NCBI GenBank assembly: GCA_021234155.1
Contig: JAJEKV010000048.1
Span: 2,139,873 to 2,203,872 of the forward strand
Length of the DNA: 64,000 bases
Direction of reading: 5' to 3'
Origin: Isoetes taiwanensis
Taxonomy: Eukaryota > Streptophyta > Lycopodiopsida > Isoetales > Isoetaceae
The first letter of the stretch is position 1; the number at the start of each line of letters is the position of its first letter. The position numbers and the translations under genes are program-made. Shown here in pieces: positions 50,780 to 61,076 of this stretch. Below the pieces are notes generated by a model. That model was not told the origin of the DNA and did not search any database. It was given only the letters and a program-made list of their open reading frames with translations.

Positions 50780-51480
50780 CTCGCTCCCTCGTCTCTTCCC
50801 CGATAAGTACAAGGATTTTGGCGTATGTCTTGATAAGGCCGCCAAGAGCTTAGAGCATCAGTCTCCTATGGATCGCCCCATTGATTCTTCACCAGTGGAC
50901 AACTCCTACCATATGGCCCTATCTATGGCTTGTCACCAACAGAACTGGAAACTTTGTGGACCTATATCGAGGAGAATCTTGCGACTGGATTTATCCGACA
51001 TTCTCAATCATCCGCATGGGCTGCTATCTTTTTTATTTCCAAGAAGGACGATTCTTTACGGTTAGTTGTGGATTATCGCTACCAACAAGATTATCAGTGG
51101 CACAATCAAAAGATCCTTTCCTCCGATTCCGTGAGTTACTTGAGCTAATTACAAGGTGCGCGTGATACTTTAGCAAAATCGATCTTCGAGGTGCCTATAA
51201 TAATCTTATCCGGATCAGGGAAGGTGATGAGTGGAAGACAGTCTTTCGAACTTGGTATGGTCATTTCGAGTATATCATCATACCTTTCGGCCTTAATAAT
51301 GCTCCAACGGTCTTTTAGCACATGGCTAACGATGTTTTTTGGGAGTTTTTGGATCTCTTTGTGATCATCTATCGGGATGATATTCTAGCTTATTCGAAGA
51401 CTTTAGAGGAGCACGAAGAACATGTTCGGAGGGTCCTTCAGAAGCTGCGGGAACATGGACTTTATGCCATGCTGGCAACT
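50780..51480 (+). mobile_element. Ty3/gypsy reverse transcriptase fragment
   Basis: The pre-RT segment FPDKYKDFG (about 50797-50823) is followed by LSPTELETLWTYIEENLATG and FIRHSQSSAWAAIFFISKKD (about 50925-51045). LRLVVDYR comes next, near 51055. After a frame change come [20 protein letters not shown] (about 51183-51240), [16 protein letters not shown] (near 51260-51306) and the catalytic block [20 protein letters not shown] (about 51367-51427). The usual hydrophobic residue before DD is Arg here. A stop replaces a residue after APTVF. The element stops abruptly near 51480 and its RNase H and integrase are not downstream. Confidence 0.88.
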
Positions 51481-52396
51481 CCTTAAAAAAATAACAATGC
51501 ATATTGCTTGTCCACTTAAAAACAACACCATCCATCAGTAAAACCACATCTTCATAGATCTACATGTAGGTTTTTTTTGTAATCTCCCAAAAACCATATA
51601 TATGTGGACTTTTTAAAACTATTGTTTTCAACCGTGAACCACAAAAAGCACCTGCATAGTTCTCAAATGCATAGGAATAGCTTACAATAACCTTTCAAAA
51701 AGTGGTTAGGGTGCAACTAACCAGACATAAATGGTTAGTGCATAAATGAAGAGGAAAGCATAAATCAGGCATAATTACTAGAATAACAAAGCCATTGACG
51801 TGTATGTCTGTGCGCAGACCTTAGTATCCATAAAGTTTGGATCAAACAATGGCATGAAATGATATCAATACGAATAACATAGATATAAGGAATCAATCTG
51901 CATGTTTTTCTGTAATGTCTTTACCTTAATTTATTGCATATAAAATCCGTAATTTATTGGGAAATACTACTATACTTGCCAATAAACCACGCATCTCATA
52001 GGATAGTAGAACTAACTCCATACATTATAAAAGCACAATATCCAAATAGAGACTTTAGGATTTGAAGCATTGTCAATATTTAAAGATTGAAGGGAGCATT
52101 GTATGGTGAAGGCCTAGATTAAAATGTCAAACGTGCAAAATGCACAAAAGCTAAGTTTAATTGCGCGAACTACTCAAAGAAAACTCAAATGTCTGAAAAA
52201 CAAAACCAATTACAATCTTCCATGACTAAAATCAGCAAATGAACTGCTTTTCAGGATGTGAACTTGGATTCTTCTCATTGAGCATGAAAATTGAAAGAAT
52301 ACCTGGATAAGTAGCCCTTATCACACACCCTATCTAGATCCAATTTTAAACCACATAGAGAGAGAACCTCAAAAGAAACTCTTTATAATGCAAGTA
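51481..52396. other. no recognised feature
   Basis: AT-rich DNA between the gypsy RT fragment and the LTR of the minus-strand chromovirus. Confidence 0.45.
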
Positions 52397-52663
52397 CGAT
52401 TTTCCCTTTTAATTACCTCAACCAATGAGGTGATGCCACATATACTCCCTCAAGGTAATGGTTAAGGGTTTTTTTTTTAAAGCCCCTTTATAATTTATTT
52501 AAACGTCACTTTTACTTGCGAAGCAAACGCCATTTAAAAATAACCCATACACCGCCCCTAGGCGTTAACTGCTCTTTGGAACGTTCCCGGGCCACCCGAT
52601 GGCATTTCCAAAGCAAACTCTCGGTCCCAAGGCCCGCAAGCGCGACTTGCCCTTGGTCTGTAA
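52397..52663 (-). repeat. 3' LTR (chromovirus deletion derivative)
   Basis: These ~267 bases match 54602-54873 in the same orientation. In minus-strand sense the LTR begins TGTTACAGACC immediately after a polypurine tract (AAGGAGAGGGGAAGAAAT, 52681-52664). Confidence 0.82.
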
Positions 52664-54588
52664 CAATTTCTTCCCCTCTCCTTAGGACCTTGTCCTCAAG
52701 GTCTAGAGTTTCAAATGAGGAAAACGTTGCACAAACTCATCCGTCTCCCGAGTGGCATCCGGGGAGACTGGCCTTGCCACAAGACCAGATATTCACGAAT
52801 ATCTCTATTGCGCAACTGTCGAACATGAGTATCCGGAATCCGTTCGTGTGTTACAACGGGGCTTAATACTAGCGGTATACTCTCAGGACTAACACCATTG
52901 TCCGTATCTAGTATAGCTCGCTTAAGTTGGCTTACATGAAATATGGGATGGATCCCAATATCCTGCGGTAATGCCAACTTATATGCTGTGGTACCTAACC
53001 TTTTAACAATTTTAAAAGGTCCACCATATCTCGGGGTTAACTTAGGCACATGCCCTTTAACCAACGGATTAAGGGTGTTGATTCGTAATGATGAAGGATA
53101 CATAATCCTTAAGAACACATAGTCATCTTCCTCATAGGTAACATCACGTCTATGCTTATTAGCATACATTTGAGCACGATCTTGCAATCTTCGCAAGTTT
53201 GTCGACATTGAAGCAAAATTGCATTCATGTCATCTAACATATTTACGGCGGCATCCGTCTTTAGATATTTATGCATACCAGCGTAAATTCTGAGATTTTG
53301 CCCCATCATAGCAACAAAGGGAGTCATTTTAATTCTCGTATGTGATGGCTGTTGTTATACGCAAATTCCAGGTAAGGCAAATACTCCTTCCAATGAGTTT
53401 GGCATTTATGGACAAAACTTCTCAACATATCCTCTAAAATCATGTTGATATCCGTTTATGGGTGGTTATCACTACTCATTCTCAATCGTATCTTAAGACC
53501 TTTCATAAGGTCCCTCCAAAAATGACCCGTGAACGTGGTATCCTGATCACTTATGATAGACAAGGGCAAACCAAAAAGAGGGAAAACATATCTCATATAT
53601 GCAGTTGCTACATCTGGACCAGTAGCATCCTCATTTAAGGCCACAAATTTGGCGTACTTAGTTAGACAATCAACAATCATCCACACCTGAGTGTTTTGCC
53701 TTACAGTTCTAGGCAAAGCGACTATGAAGTCCATACTTATACACTCCCATCTTTGCAATGGTATAGGTATAGTTTGTAATAGTCCCCAGGTATATGACCA
53801 TGGTCAACTTTAATAGCTTGACACATCAAACAATGTGAAACTAAGTCCCAGACTTGTTCCTTCATGTTCGGCCAATAGTAGTGGCACTTGACCAACTCAT
53901 AGATCTTCTACTCACCCCCGTATCCAGCTTGCGGGGTTTCATGATGGTCACGCAATATCAAACCCTGAAGATTAGCATGCAATGGAACATAAATCCTTGA
54001 TTTATAAAAGTACAACCCATCTTGTTTAGTCCACCAATCCCCAAATTTGGTTACGGGGGGTTGTTTCTTATCTTTTTGATATGCGTCCTTAATCCTTTGG
54101 AAGAGATCATTCTCCCCTACCATCAAAGTATTCAAATGCTTAATCCTGGATAAGTCATCTGCAACCGGATTATTCTTTCCAGGGGTATGCTTAATACTAA
54201 AATGGAACTCATGTAGAAAGTCAAGCCACTTAGCTTGCCTAGGGCTAATCTCAGCTTGGCGTTGCAAAAACCTCAAAGGCTTGTGACCAATATATACCAC
54301 AAACTTGCGCGGCTCTTTACTGGTACCACATCATCATATTCCCAATCAATTCGAAATGGTCTAAAACCCCCAAAAGCAGAAGATCAAGCAGCAAGGAAAA
54401 GCATAACGCTCCAATTGCTTGGCTCTAAAGGCAAAACTGTGATCTTTGAAATCGTCTCCAATTCCTTTTATAAGATCCCTAGGACCAAGAATAGGGGAAA
54501 AAAGGCTTATGGGCCTTTTCTACATCTAAAACCGAGCTCCCTAAGTATAGATCCAACCCTTTCTATCTAATCCGGCCGCTTCATAACA

Positions 54589-54601
54589 GGCCGCGATGCC
54601 A
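54589..54601 (-). other. primer binding site-like sequence
   Basis: TGGCATCGCGGCC on the minus strand agrees with the initiator-Met tRNA primer site consensus TGGTATCAGAGCC at 9 of 13 positions. It starts directly at the inner LTR edge. A second weaker candidate (TGGTACCAGTAAAGAGCC) lies at 54328-54311. Confidence 0.5.
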
Positions 54602-54873
54602 TAGCTTCGATTTCCCGTTTTAATTACCTCAACCAATGAGGTGATGCCACATACACCCCCTCAAAGCAATGGTTAAGGGTTTTTTAAAAGCCCCTTTATA
54701 ATCTATTTAAATGTCACTTTTACATACGAAGCAAACGCCATTTAAAAATAACACATACGTCCTCCCTAGGCAGTAACTGCTCTTTGAAACGTTCCTAGGC
54801 CACCCGGTGCCATTTCCAAAGCAAACTCCCAGTCCCAAGGCCTGCAAACGCGACTTGCCCTTAGTCCGTAACA
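54602..54873 (-). repeat. 5' LTR (chromovirus deletion derivative)
   Basis: It matches the LTR at 52397-52663 along its whole length. The outer end reads TGTTACGGACTAAGGGC on the minus strand. An ATTATAAAGGGG-type TATA box is present in both LTRs. Confidence 0.82.
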
Positions 54874-55480
54874 TATGTACAGATGATATGGACCTATTAG
54901 CCCACACTCTAGCAAGCATGCAACAACATCTATGCATAATGAGCACATTCTATTAGGACAATAGAATGCAGGCCAACTTGGCAAAGACAACGATACTTCT
55001 TATATTATGTTCTAGACAATATAGGCATCCCCTCTTCGCTTATCATGATCAAAACACAGAGGTGGTACAAACATATAAATATTTACAACACACTTGTATC
55101 CAACAACGAGTAACGGTAACGATAGGTTGGAAGGCACTCTATGCCATACAAAATAATTGTCACAAAGCAAAGCTCTATCATTGGTCCCATTGAGCAAACT
55201 TGTTGAGTATTTTTTATGGAACCAAATCTTTTATATATGGAGTGGTGATATAGGGACCAAGGATATCCCTTGGCACTTGGGAAGATTTGGAATGGTCCAG
55301 ATAGCAGTCAAGTCCATGGTTCCCTACCCAATTCTCCTTCAAGGAACAATTCCTGTCCCTGCAATGTGTCGCTTTCGAAAGACACATACACTACTGTTAG
55401 AAGATGCTGAACATGGGAAACACACGACTTCCAAATTTGGCCTACACATTGACCATGGGCCCTACACCACAATGTCTTAA
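54874..55480 (+). mobile_element. LINE RT fragment starting at the YADD block
   Basis: It begins abruptly at the LTR edge with CTDDMDLLAHTLASMQQHL (the catalytic YADD block, here CTDD). MQANLAKTT follows, then YHDQNTEVVQTYKYLQHTC and VTIGWKALYAIQNNCHKAKL. This order is the palm-thumb end of LINE RT, as also seen in the elements at 556-760 and 29398-29700. No part upstream of the catalytic block was found on the other side of the LTR element. Confidence 0.72.
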
Positions 55481-56174
55481 AGCCTGTAGGAAGGAGGTTA
55501 ATTTTCTAGATGGGATGCCCAAGAGCAGACATATGTATAGGTGCAGAATGATGACGATCAGACTCCTTTGAAACATTATCTTGGTACATGCTTCCTTGGT
55601 AATGTTTGGTGTGTTAGTGCTTTGAAAAATGTCAAAATAATACACTAGAGAAGCCAGATCATCTAACGCGATCTCCAGTTAGAAATTCGTACGATAATAA
55701 ATCACTACATGGAATAGTCTAGAGATGTTTAGAAAGTCCTCTTGGCTCAATCAGGGAAATAAAATAATTTGATTTGGAAGAAATATGTCTATGTGAGAAA
55801 CATATTGTTAAATTGCCTAAGGCTTGATAGAGAGAGAGCAAAGTTTTACGCTGCAAAAGAATAATTCATGGCATCCAGTATATTACACTAAGCTACTAGT
55901 AGACTACCAAGAAATCCAGCTATGCATCAATTGTGAACAACCAAAAGTTTGATGGAATTGCAAATCTTTCATTGCCTACAGTTTAAGGGTGAAATATATA
56001 GTACCATATAGCATTCTTATGCAAGACACAAGTTTCTACCAAAGAATTGTCTCGTTTCTAGACACGACTGCATAATTAAGAATAGTAATAGGATGTGTAG
56101 AAAATAATTATGCCTTTATCTAGAAAGTTAAGTTTGCGTTCTTGATCCAACAAAGTCTTACGGATTCATATAGC
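55481..56174. other. no recognised feature
   Basis: AT-rich spacer. No protein family or repeat unit was identified. Confidence 0.45.
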
Positions 56175-57250
56175 ATTAAGTTTCCACAATTCGCTTCGTA
56201 TTGCGGGAGGGTATTCTCGCATGGTTGGGATTAAGATTTTTGCCATGTATTGTATGTGAAACCATACATTTTTCCATGTTGAGCAGCTTAAGGTCATATT
56301 TCTAATTAGGGCTATTATTTGTGGTTATTCTTGCAATGGTATGGAATTAGAAATGGACAAGGCAGTTTTTGGTAACATTGCATGGGCAAAGACACGATGC
56401 CTGGTGGTTATCTTTCAGATGTCGGGAGGTTCCGCGCCCTCCATCGGGCAGAGGGACGACGCTGTACGGATGGGGTACAACAGATTCTGGATGTAGAATT
56501 CGAGCACCAGATGTAGAACTGATGCAACATCCTCCTGAGCTTCCTCGGGAATTTGTCAAGCCAGGTTTTCTGATTTTGCCTCCCTCACCTAAAAATATGC
56601 CCTGAGAAATTTTGCCCCTCGCTTTCTTTTGGCTGCAGGTTTTTCAAATGGTGGTTTTAAACATTTTCCACGTTTTTCTGCTTTCTTCTCGCTTCCGCCG
56701 ATTATCCGCTTTTTGGCCCTCGCTTTTCCTGAGGGGGTCAAGGAAGGTCTCCCGCTGGCCGTGTATTTCGAATCGTTGCTTTCAGATTCTCGAATTTGTT
56801 TCGCCATTGATCGACGTGCGCGGAGTTTCGCTTTGGATTGACGGAGCCGCATGATTCAAAGGGAGCCGGGTTAAGGCATGATATGGTGGCTGCTCGGGTA
56901 ACATTCTTAACCAGTCAAATAGGGCCTGAGGACATTGTTTCGCTTTTTAGGAGGGTACCATGAGATGGTCAAGGTCATAAATATGCTTGAAGCATGTCTG
57001 AATCAAAGCGGGCAAGGTGAGCAAAAGGTTCTTCCATTCCTACTTGTCAGGTCAAGGCTAACGGATGCAATATTATGTCAGAGTGAGGTTATATGTGAAT
57101 ATATGGATGCTCTGAAAAGGCAATGGCCCTCTTGGTGCAATGTGCACCTTAGGAAACTTGAGAGGGGTCGCATGAAAAACCACGGGCCTTCGATTTAGGA
57201 TAAAACAGGGAATATTCCTCCCATCAAAGGCCCACAATAAAACTAATAAA
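56175..57250 (+). repeat. unclassified dispersed repeat, copy 2
   Basis: It aligns over most of its length to the reverse complement of 46060-46955. About 200 bases near 56580-56790 are absent from or unalignable in copy 1. An open frame at 56935-57198 (YHEMVKVINMLEACLNQ, later SEVICEYMDALKRQWPSW) is not intact in copy 1, and I do not recognise it. Confidence 0.85.
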
Positions 57251-59252
57251 AAGTTAAGTGCAATTGAATGTATTAAAAATAAGATGCGCCTACGGAATTT
57301 AGGCGTTTATGTTCATCTGTCTCAAAATTGGGCCGTCAACGTTCATCTATACCTAGCATGATATACATGCAGCATCACAGAGAGCTGTTTTTACTCCTGC
57401 TTGTCTTCCTGCCTGAAGATGCCGTACTTGCATAGTCCTGCAGTAACATCTATGTTCTTGATGTGGCCTTCTCAGGCACCATAGTTATACTGATGGGCTT
57501 TTCCTTCAGGTATTGGTGCAGTGTTTGCTTGATGCAGTGTCCTCTTTTAGATATCGGAGGCACGATTATCAACCATGGGAGTTATGTCTGCCAGATATTT
57601 GAGGCCCTTTGTGTTTGCAAATCCTGCCTGATTCTTGATTCTGCATCCATTCCATACAAGGTTTCAGAGTTTTGGGTACTTGTTTGGTTTTGTTGGTTGG
57701 GTGTCTTCGTTTAAGACTCCGGTATTCAGACAGAAGATGTGAGTTGTGAACATTTCATTGGAACTACGACCATTCTTGCCTGATCATAACAAGGATCATA
57801 AATTTAGGTGGTATTGGAACATATACGACCACAGCATTGGATATGTAGGTCGTCTGCACTTTGGTGAAGGATTTAATTGTCCTTCCAACCGGAGAGAAAA
57901 TGACAGCAGATGATGTTTTGTTGTAATGCTAGCAGATGATGTTTTGTTGTAATGTTGGCATTTGCTAGCTTGATACTGAAGGCCATAAATGGAGATTCTA
58001 TTATTGCTTAGCTATGACAACATCCCAATGGCAGTAATCACCTCACACAGTATATCAAAAATTGCTACAAAAGCTCAATATAAATGACTGTAAGTTAATA
58101 TAAGTTAATAGTAGTTCCATTTGAGCCAGAGGTGTCAAAGCTCAAACTTCATACTGAAGTGGAATCTTGTAATGGTACCTTATATGGGCAAGGTCCCTTG
58201 ATAGATCTTAGTATAGCTGTTAGCTAAAAATTCCTGGTAGCTCCAATTTCTTGTAACATGTTGATAAGCAGTGGTAATCCAAACTGATAATTGTGATTCC
58301 AGGCATGCCTGTAACTAAAGAAAAACTCCACAAATTGGCTTAAAATTTTTGCATCTGCGGATACAATCAAAGCGCATGCCAGATATACTTCTTATAGACC
58401 TGTTCTAAGCAACCGGTATTAACATCAAAATGGAAGCTTGTATATTCAGTACTTGTATAAGCATTCCTATGGCCCCCATGCTGTAAGATATGACAGGAAC
58501 TGAGATCATACAATATAATGAATGATAAAGATGAAGAATATAACAGAAAACCATATCCAAAACGTCTACCAAGAATGATACGCAAATATCTCTCTCATCT
58601 GTAGTATAAGTCTGGATTTCAATTATATACTCAAACATTTGAGCAACTTAGAACTAACTGAGCCACTAACATACCCTTGTCTTCCTTTAGCATCGGTTTG
58701 AACACTTAGCATGGTCTTCATTTCACTAAATTTTGTCCATGCTACTGGCTTTATGAACCCATCAATAATTTGCAGGACAATTGGACACGTAGATTACCCA
58801 GCTGTATTTGCTCAGTGCTCACAAATGAAGCTACCCATTTTTTGTCAAATCAAGAGCTCCTGAATTATCACAACATCGCAGCAGTGGTTTTCAGATTTTG
58901 AACTCATGTATTAACTATAACATCTCTTGTTTGCCTGCCTTCAGTCTTGCTTCTATCACGCTGATGCTCTTTACAACCTAAGTCAACACACTATTAACCA
59001 TTTGATTAATATATCATGTTTGACTTCCTGGTCCAACTTATTTCCTGTGCATCTGTGCATAGCTGCAATGCGGCATGCTGATTTCATGTGTGAAATAGGA
59101 ACTTGATTGCATGCCTTTAGGATGAGCCAATATACCCGAAGAATACTTATGCTTGCATCAGCATGTCTTCTGCATTGCTTTAAAAATCTGTAAGAGCTCT
59201 AGAATGCAAGAAAACACAAACCAAGATGGCAGAAAGGACTGAATTTGCTTAT
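57251..59252. other. no recognised gene
   Basis: AT-rich intron-like or intergenic DNA. The plus-strand frame at 57463-57714 is Cys- and aromatic-rich but unassigned. A short doubled phrase GCAGATGATGTTTTGTTGTAATG occurs near 57907-57955. Confidence 0.45.
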
Positions 59253-59328
59253 CAAGGAAATGGGCAAGTCCTTCTAGTCCATTAGGGCCACAAGATGACC
59301 CCACATTCACGCTCATTGCAGCTGCGGC
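59253..59328 (-). pseudogene. isolated exon of an M16 (insulinase-like) zinc peptidase
   Basis: On the minus strand, GGCTATTACAG is an acceptor. It is followed by 76 bases encoding AAAAMSVNVGSSCGPNGLEG and LAHFL, plus the first base of the next codon. This is the canonical M16 segment that leads into the HxxEH zinc site (HFLEH). The exon stops in the right phase for Glu at CTTG|ATAAGC, where a normal donor would be GTAAGC. I found neither the following HM(L/F)F exon nor earlier exons nearby. It is therefore a mutated gene fragment, perhaps carried by a transposon. Confidence 0.6.
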
Positions 59329-60440
59329 CTGTAATAGCCAGGAGAATTGTTTCTCAATGCTGTGTACCATAAATGTCTGAACCAATCTAATAATCTATCC
59401 ACTTCATAAATGAAGATTCTATCCACCAAAGTCCTGCAAATAACAGGCTAATAACTCTTCACATATGTTCATAGGCCCTCTGATGCTGTGAAATCACAGT
59501 AAATTATAAAGCTTAAAATTTAATAGAGCAACAATGTTAGAAATGCCTTCACGGAACAAGTTTGGTGTAAGATGAGCATGGAGTTAGCTATGGGCATGGA
59601 TGTTGGGATGGAGTTAAGCTTGAATGGATAGATGGGGCTTTGCATCATTGGCTCAGGAGGAATTCCATGCAGGAGCCCTCCCGATTATTCTTTGGGCGTC
59701 GTGTGGCATCTCTAAACATGCTAATCGCGTAGCGTCTCTAAACATACAAACCGTGATCACTGTAACACCGAAATGCTGAGATCGGAAGGATAAACACTTT
59801 ACCTGCAAAGCCATGATAGTCGAATTGGTTATCCAGTTTGAGATAAGCATGCAGTTGCAGAAACATTACCGCCCACAGCTTGCCGGATTTTACAGTTTCC
59901 GCCCACTTCTGCGGATTTACCCAGCATGATGGAAATAGGGTAGCAGATTCTGTTGAGACTTAACAATGTGTTGCCACGTGGCAAATCTTACAATCCAGAA
60001 TGGAAAGAGGGAAGCCCATTTCGTGGCAAATTTTACAGCCCGGCCCCGGTTGTCTGAATAAACACACGTCTAGCTAAGATATTAGACAAGATTTCAGTTC
60101 AAGGCTGAGCTTTATTGTTGGCCCAACACCATGCAAAAGGATCCATCTATCTAAGACTCTACAAGCAGGTGACCTGCCGCCAGTCGCGGGGCGCCATTGG
60201 TCCACACTTGTTCATCAAACAAAATGAAACGGCCCTGCAAGAATTCCTGTTTTGCTGGAAAAATGCCCTAAAAGATGGGTGTCCATACCAGTCGCGTAGC
60301 AAAATTTGCGAAACCAATATTTAAAAAGAAAAGAACATCTAATTCTATATTCTTGAACGTCTAGGTAAGCTAACTAAAGTGATTTGGAAGAAAAGGAACA
60401 AGTCAAGAAATTGCACATGGATTCAAGAATACGTTAAAAA
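59329..60440. other. no recognised gene
   Basis: Unassigned sequence upstream (in minus sense) of the M16 exon and upstream of the extensin-like promoter. Confidence 0.45.
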
Positions 60441-60442
60441 GG

Positions 60443-60537
60443 AAAGGTGCTCCTAAGATGCAATTATTCACTAAAGGATTGACAAGTTAAAAAAAAAGGT
60501 GCTCCTAAGATGCAATTATTCACTAAAGGATTGACAC
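60443..60537. repeat. 52-bp tandem duplication in the promoter region
   Basis: AAAGGTGCTCCTAAGATGCA followed by ATTATTCACTAAAGGATTGACA occurs at 60443 and again at 60495. It lies 120-220 bases upstream of the extensin-like ATG. Confidence 0.92.
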
Positions 60538-60619
60538 CTTTAGCTAAGGGTCCAACAAAACTTCTAAAGTTGTGGGACTTTAGAGTACCCAATCTTGACC
60601 CTTACTTGCCTCCCCCTCC

Positions 60620-60626
60620 TATATAA
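60620..60626 (+). promoter_or_regulatory. TATA box
   Basis: TATATAA within CTCCTATATAATTC, 40 bases upstream of the ATG at 60660. A start site at the usual 25-35 bases downstream would leave a very short leader. Confidence 0.6.
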
Positions 60627-60659
60627 TTCAAGAAAACTAATGCCATTATAGCCTGCGCA

Positions 60660-61076
60660 ATGGAGAAGGCCTTTTTTATTACGGTGTTTTTTGTGTTCCT
60701 CGTCCATCCTTTACAGGCAACACTCCCTATCTTTTGCAATAAATTATTGCATTACAAGTTTTGCCCCCCTCCACCTCCACCCACACGTTCTCCCCCACCG
60801 CCATCTCCACCTCCCCCATCTCCTCCACCTCCATCACCACCGCCTCCACGACCCTCCCTCCCGCCTCTTCACCACCACCACTCATCTCCCTCCGGGCCCA
60901 CCACCACCGCTTCCAATGCAGACCTCCTCCTCACCGCCATCTCCACCCACCTCCACGACCTCCTCCTCACTCCCAATTCACCCATCTCCCTCCACCTCCA
61001 TCACCACCGGCCTCCACATCCCTCCCTCCTCTTTCCCACCTCCTCCCCTCACCCTCACCACCACCATCGATTCTGA
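60660..61076 (+). CDS. extensin-like proline-rich secreted protein, probably degenerate C-terminus
   Basis: The product starts with a hydrophobic signal peptide (MEKAFFITVFFVFLVHPLQA, likely cut after LQA). A short Cys-containing segment (IFCNKLLHYKFC) follows. Then comes a Ser-Pro4 domain with at least three SPPPP repeats (RSPPPPSPPPPSPPPP and on, about residues 43-62), the hallmark of extensins and related cell-wall hydroxyproline-rich glycoproteins. After about residue 70 the sequence becomes His-, Ser- and Pro-rich without ordered repeats. The nucleotide repeat (CCACCTCC) continues, so the rest may be a frame-slipped or expanded microsatellite. The stop at 61076 lies where the GAT-rich array begins. 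A TATA box and a duplicated upstream segment support a real promoter. Secreted wall protein is an inference from the signal peptide and repeats. Confidence 0.55.
   Translation: MEKAFFITVFFVFLVHPLQATLPIFCNKLLHYKFCPPPPPPTRSPPPPSPPPPSPPPPSPPPPRPSLPPLHHHHSSPSGPTTTASNADLLLTAISTHLHDLLLTPNSPISLHLHHHRPPHPSLLFPTSSPHPHHHHRF

Larger units (their letters stand above)
52397..54873 (-). mobile_element. Ty3/gypsy chromovirus deletion derivative: LTR - short leader - RNase H end - integrase - chromodomain - LTR
   Basis: In minus-strand order the DNA shows the following. A 5' LTR (54873-54602) is followed by a primer-binding-site-like TGGCATCGCGGCC (54601-54589). Then comes only ~290 bases of leader. The end of RNase H follows (VVYIGHKPLRFLQRQ with SPRQAKWLDFLHEFHF, then PGKNNPVADDLSR). 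The integrase has its HHCC zinc finger (LRDHHETPQ and CLMCQ) and core (FIVALPRTVRQNT, VDCLTKYAKF, ISDQDTTFTGHFW), then TDAAVNMLDD. The C-terminal domain reads VPKLTPRYGGPFKIVKRLG and GIHPIFHVSQLK. A chromodomain-like end reads VRQLRNRDIREYLVLWQGQS. A polypurine tract and 3' LTR close the element. Gag, protease, RT and most of RNase H are absent, so it could move only with help from a related element. Stops and frameshifts also occur in the integrase. Confidence 0.88.

Noticed and set aside
54235-54570. Plus-strand 111-residue ORF
   Set aside because: It lies antisense to the chromovirus leader and RNase H tail and looks like a shadow of that element.
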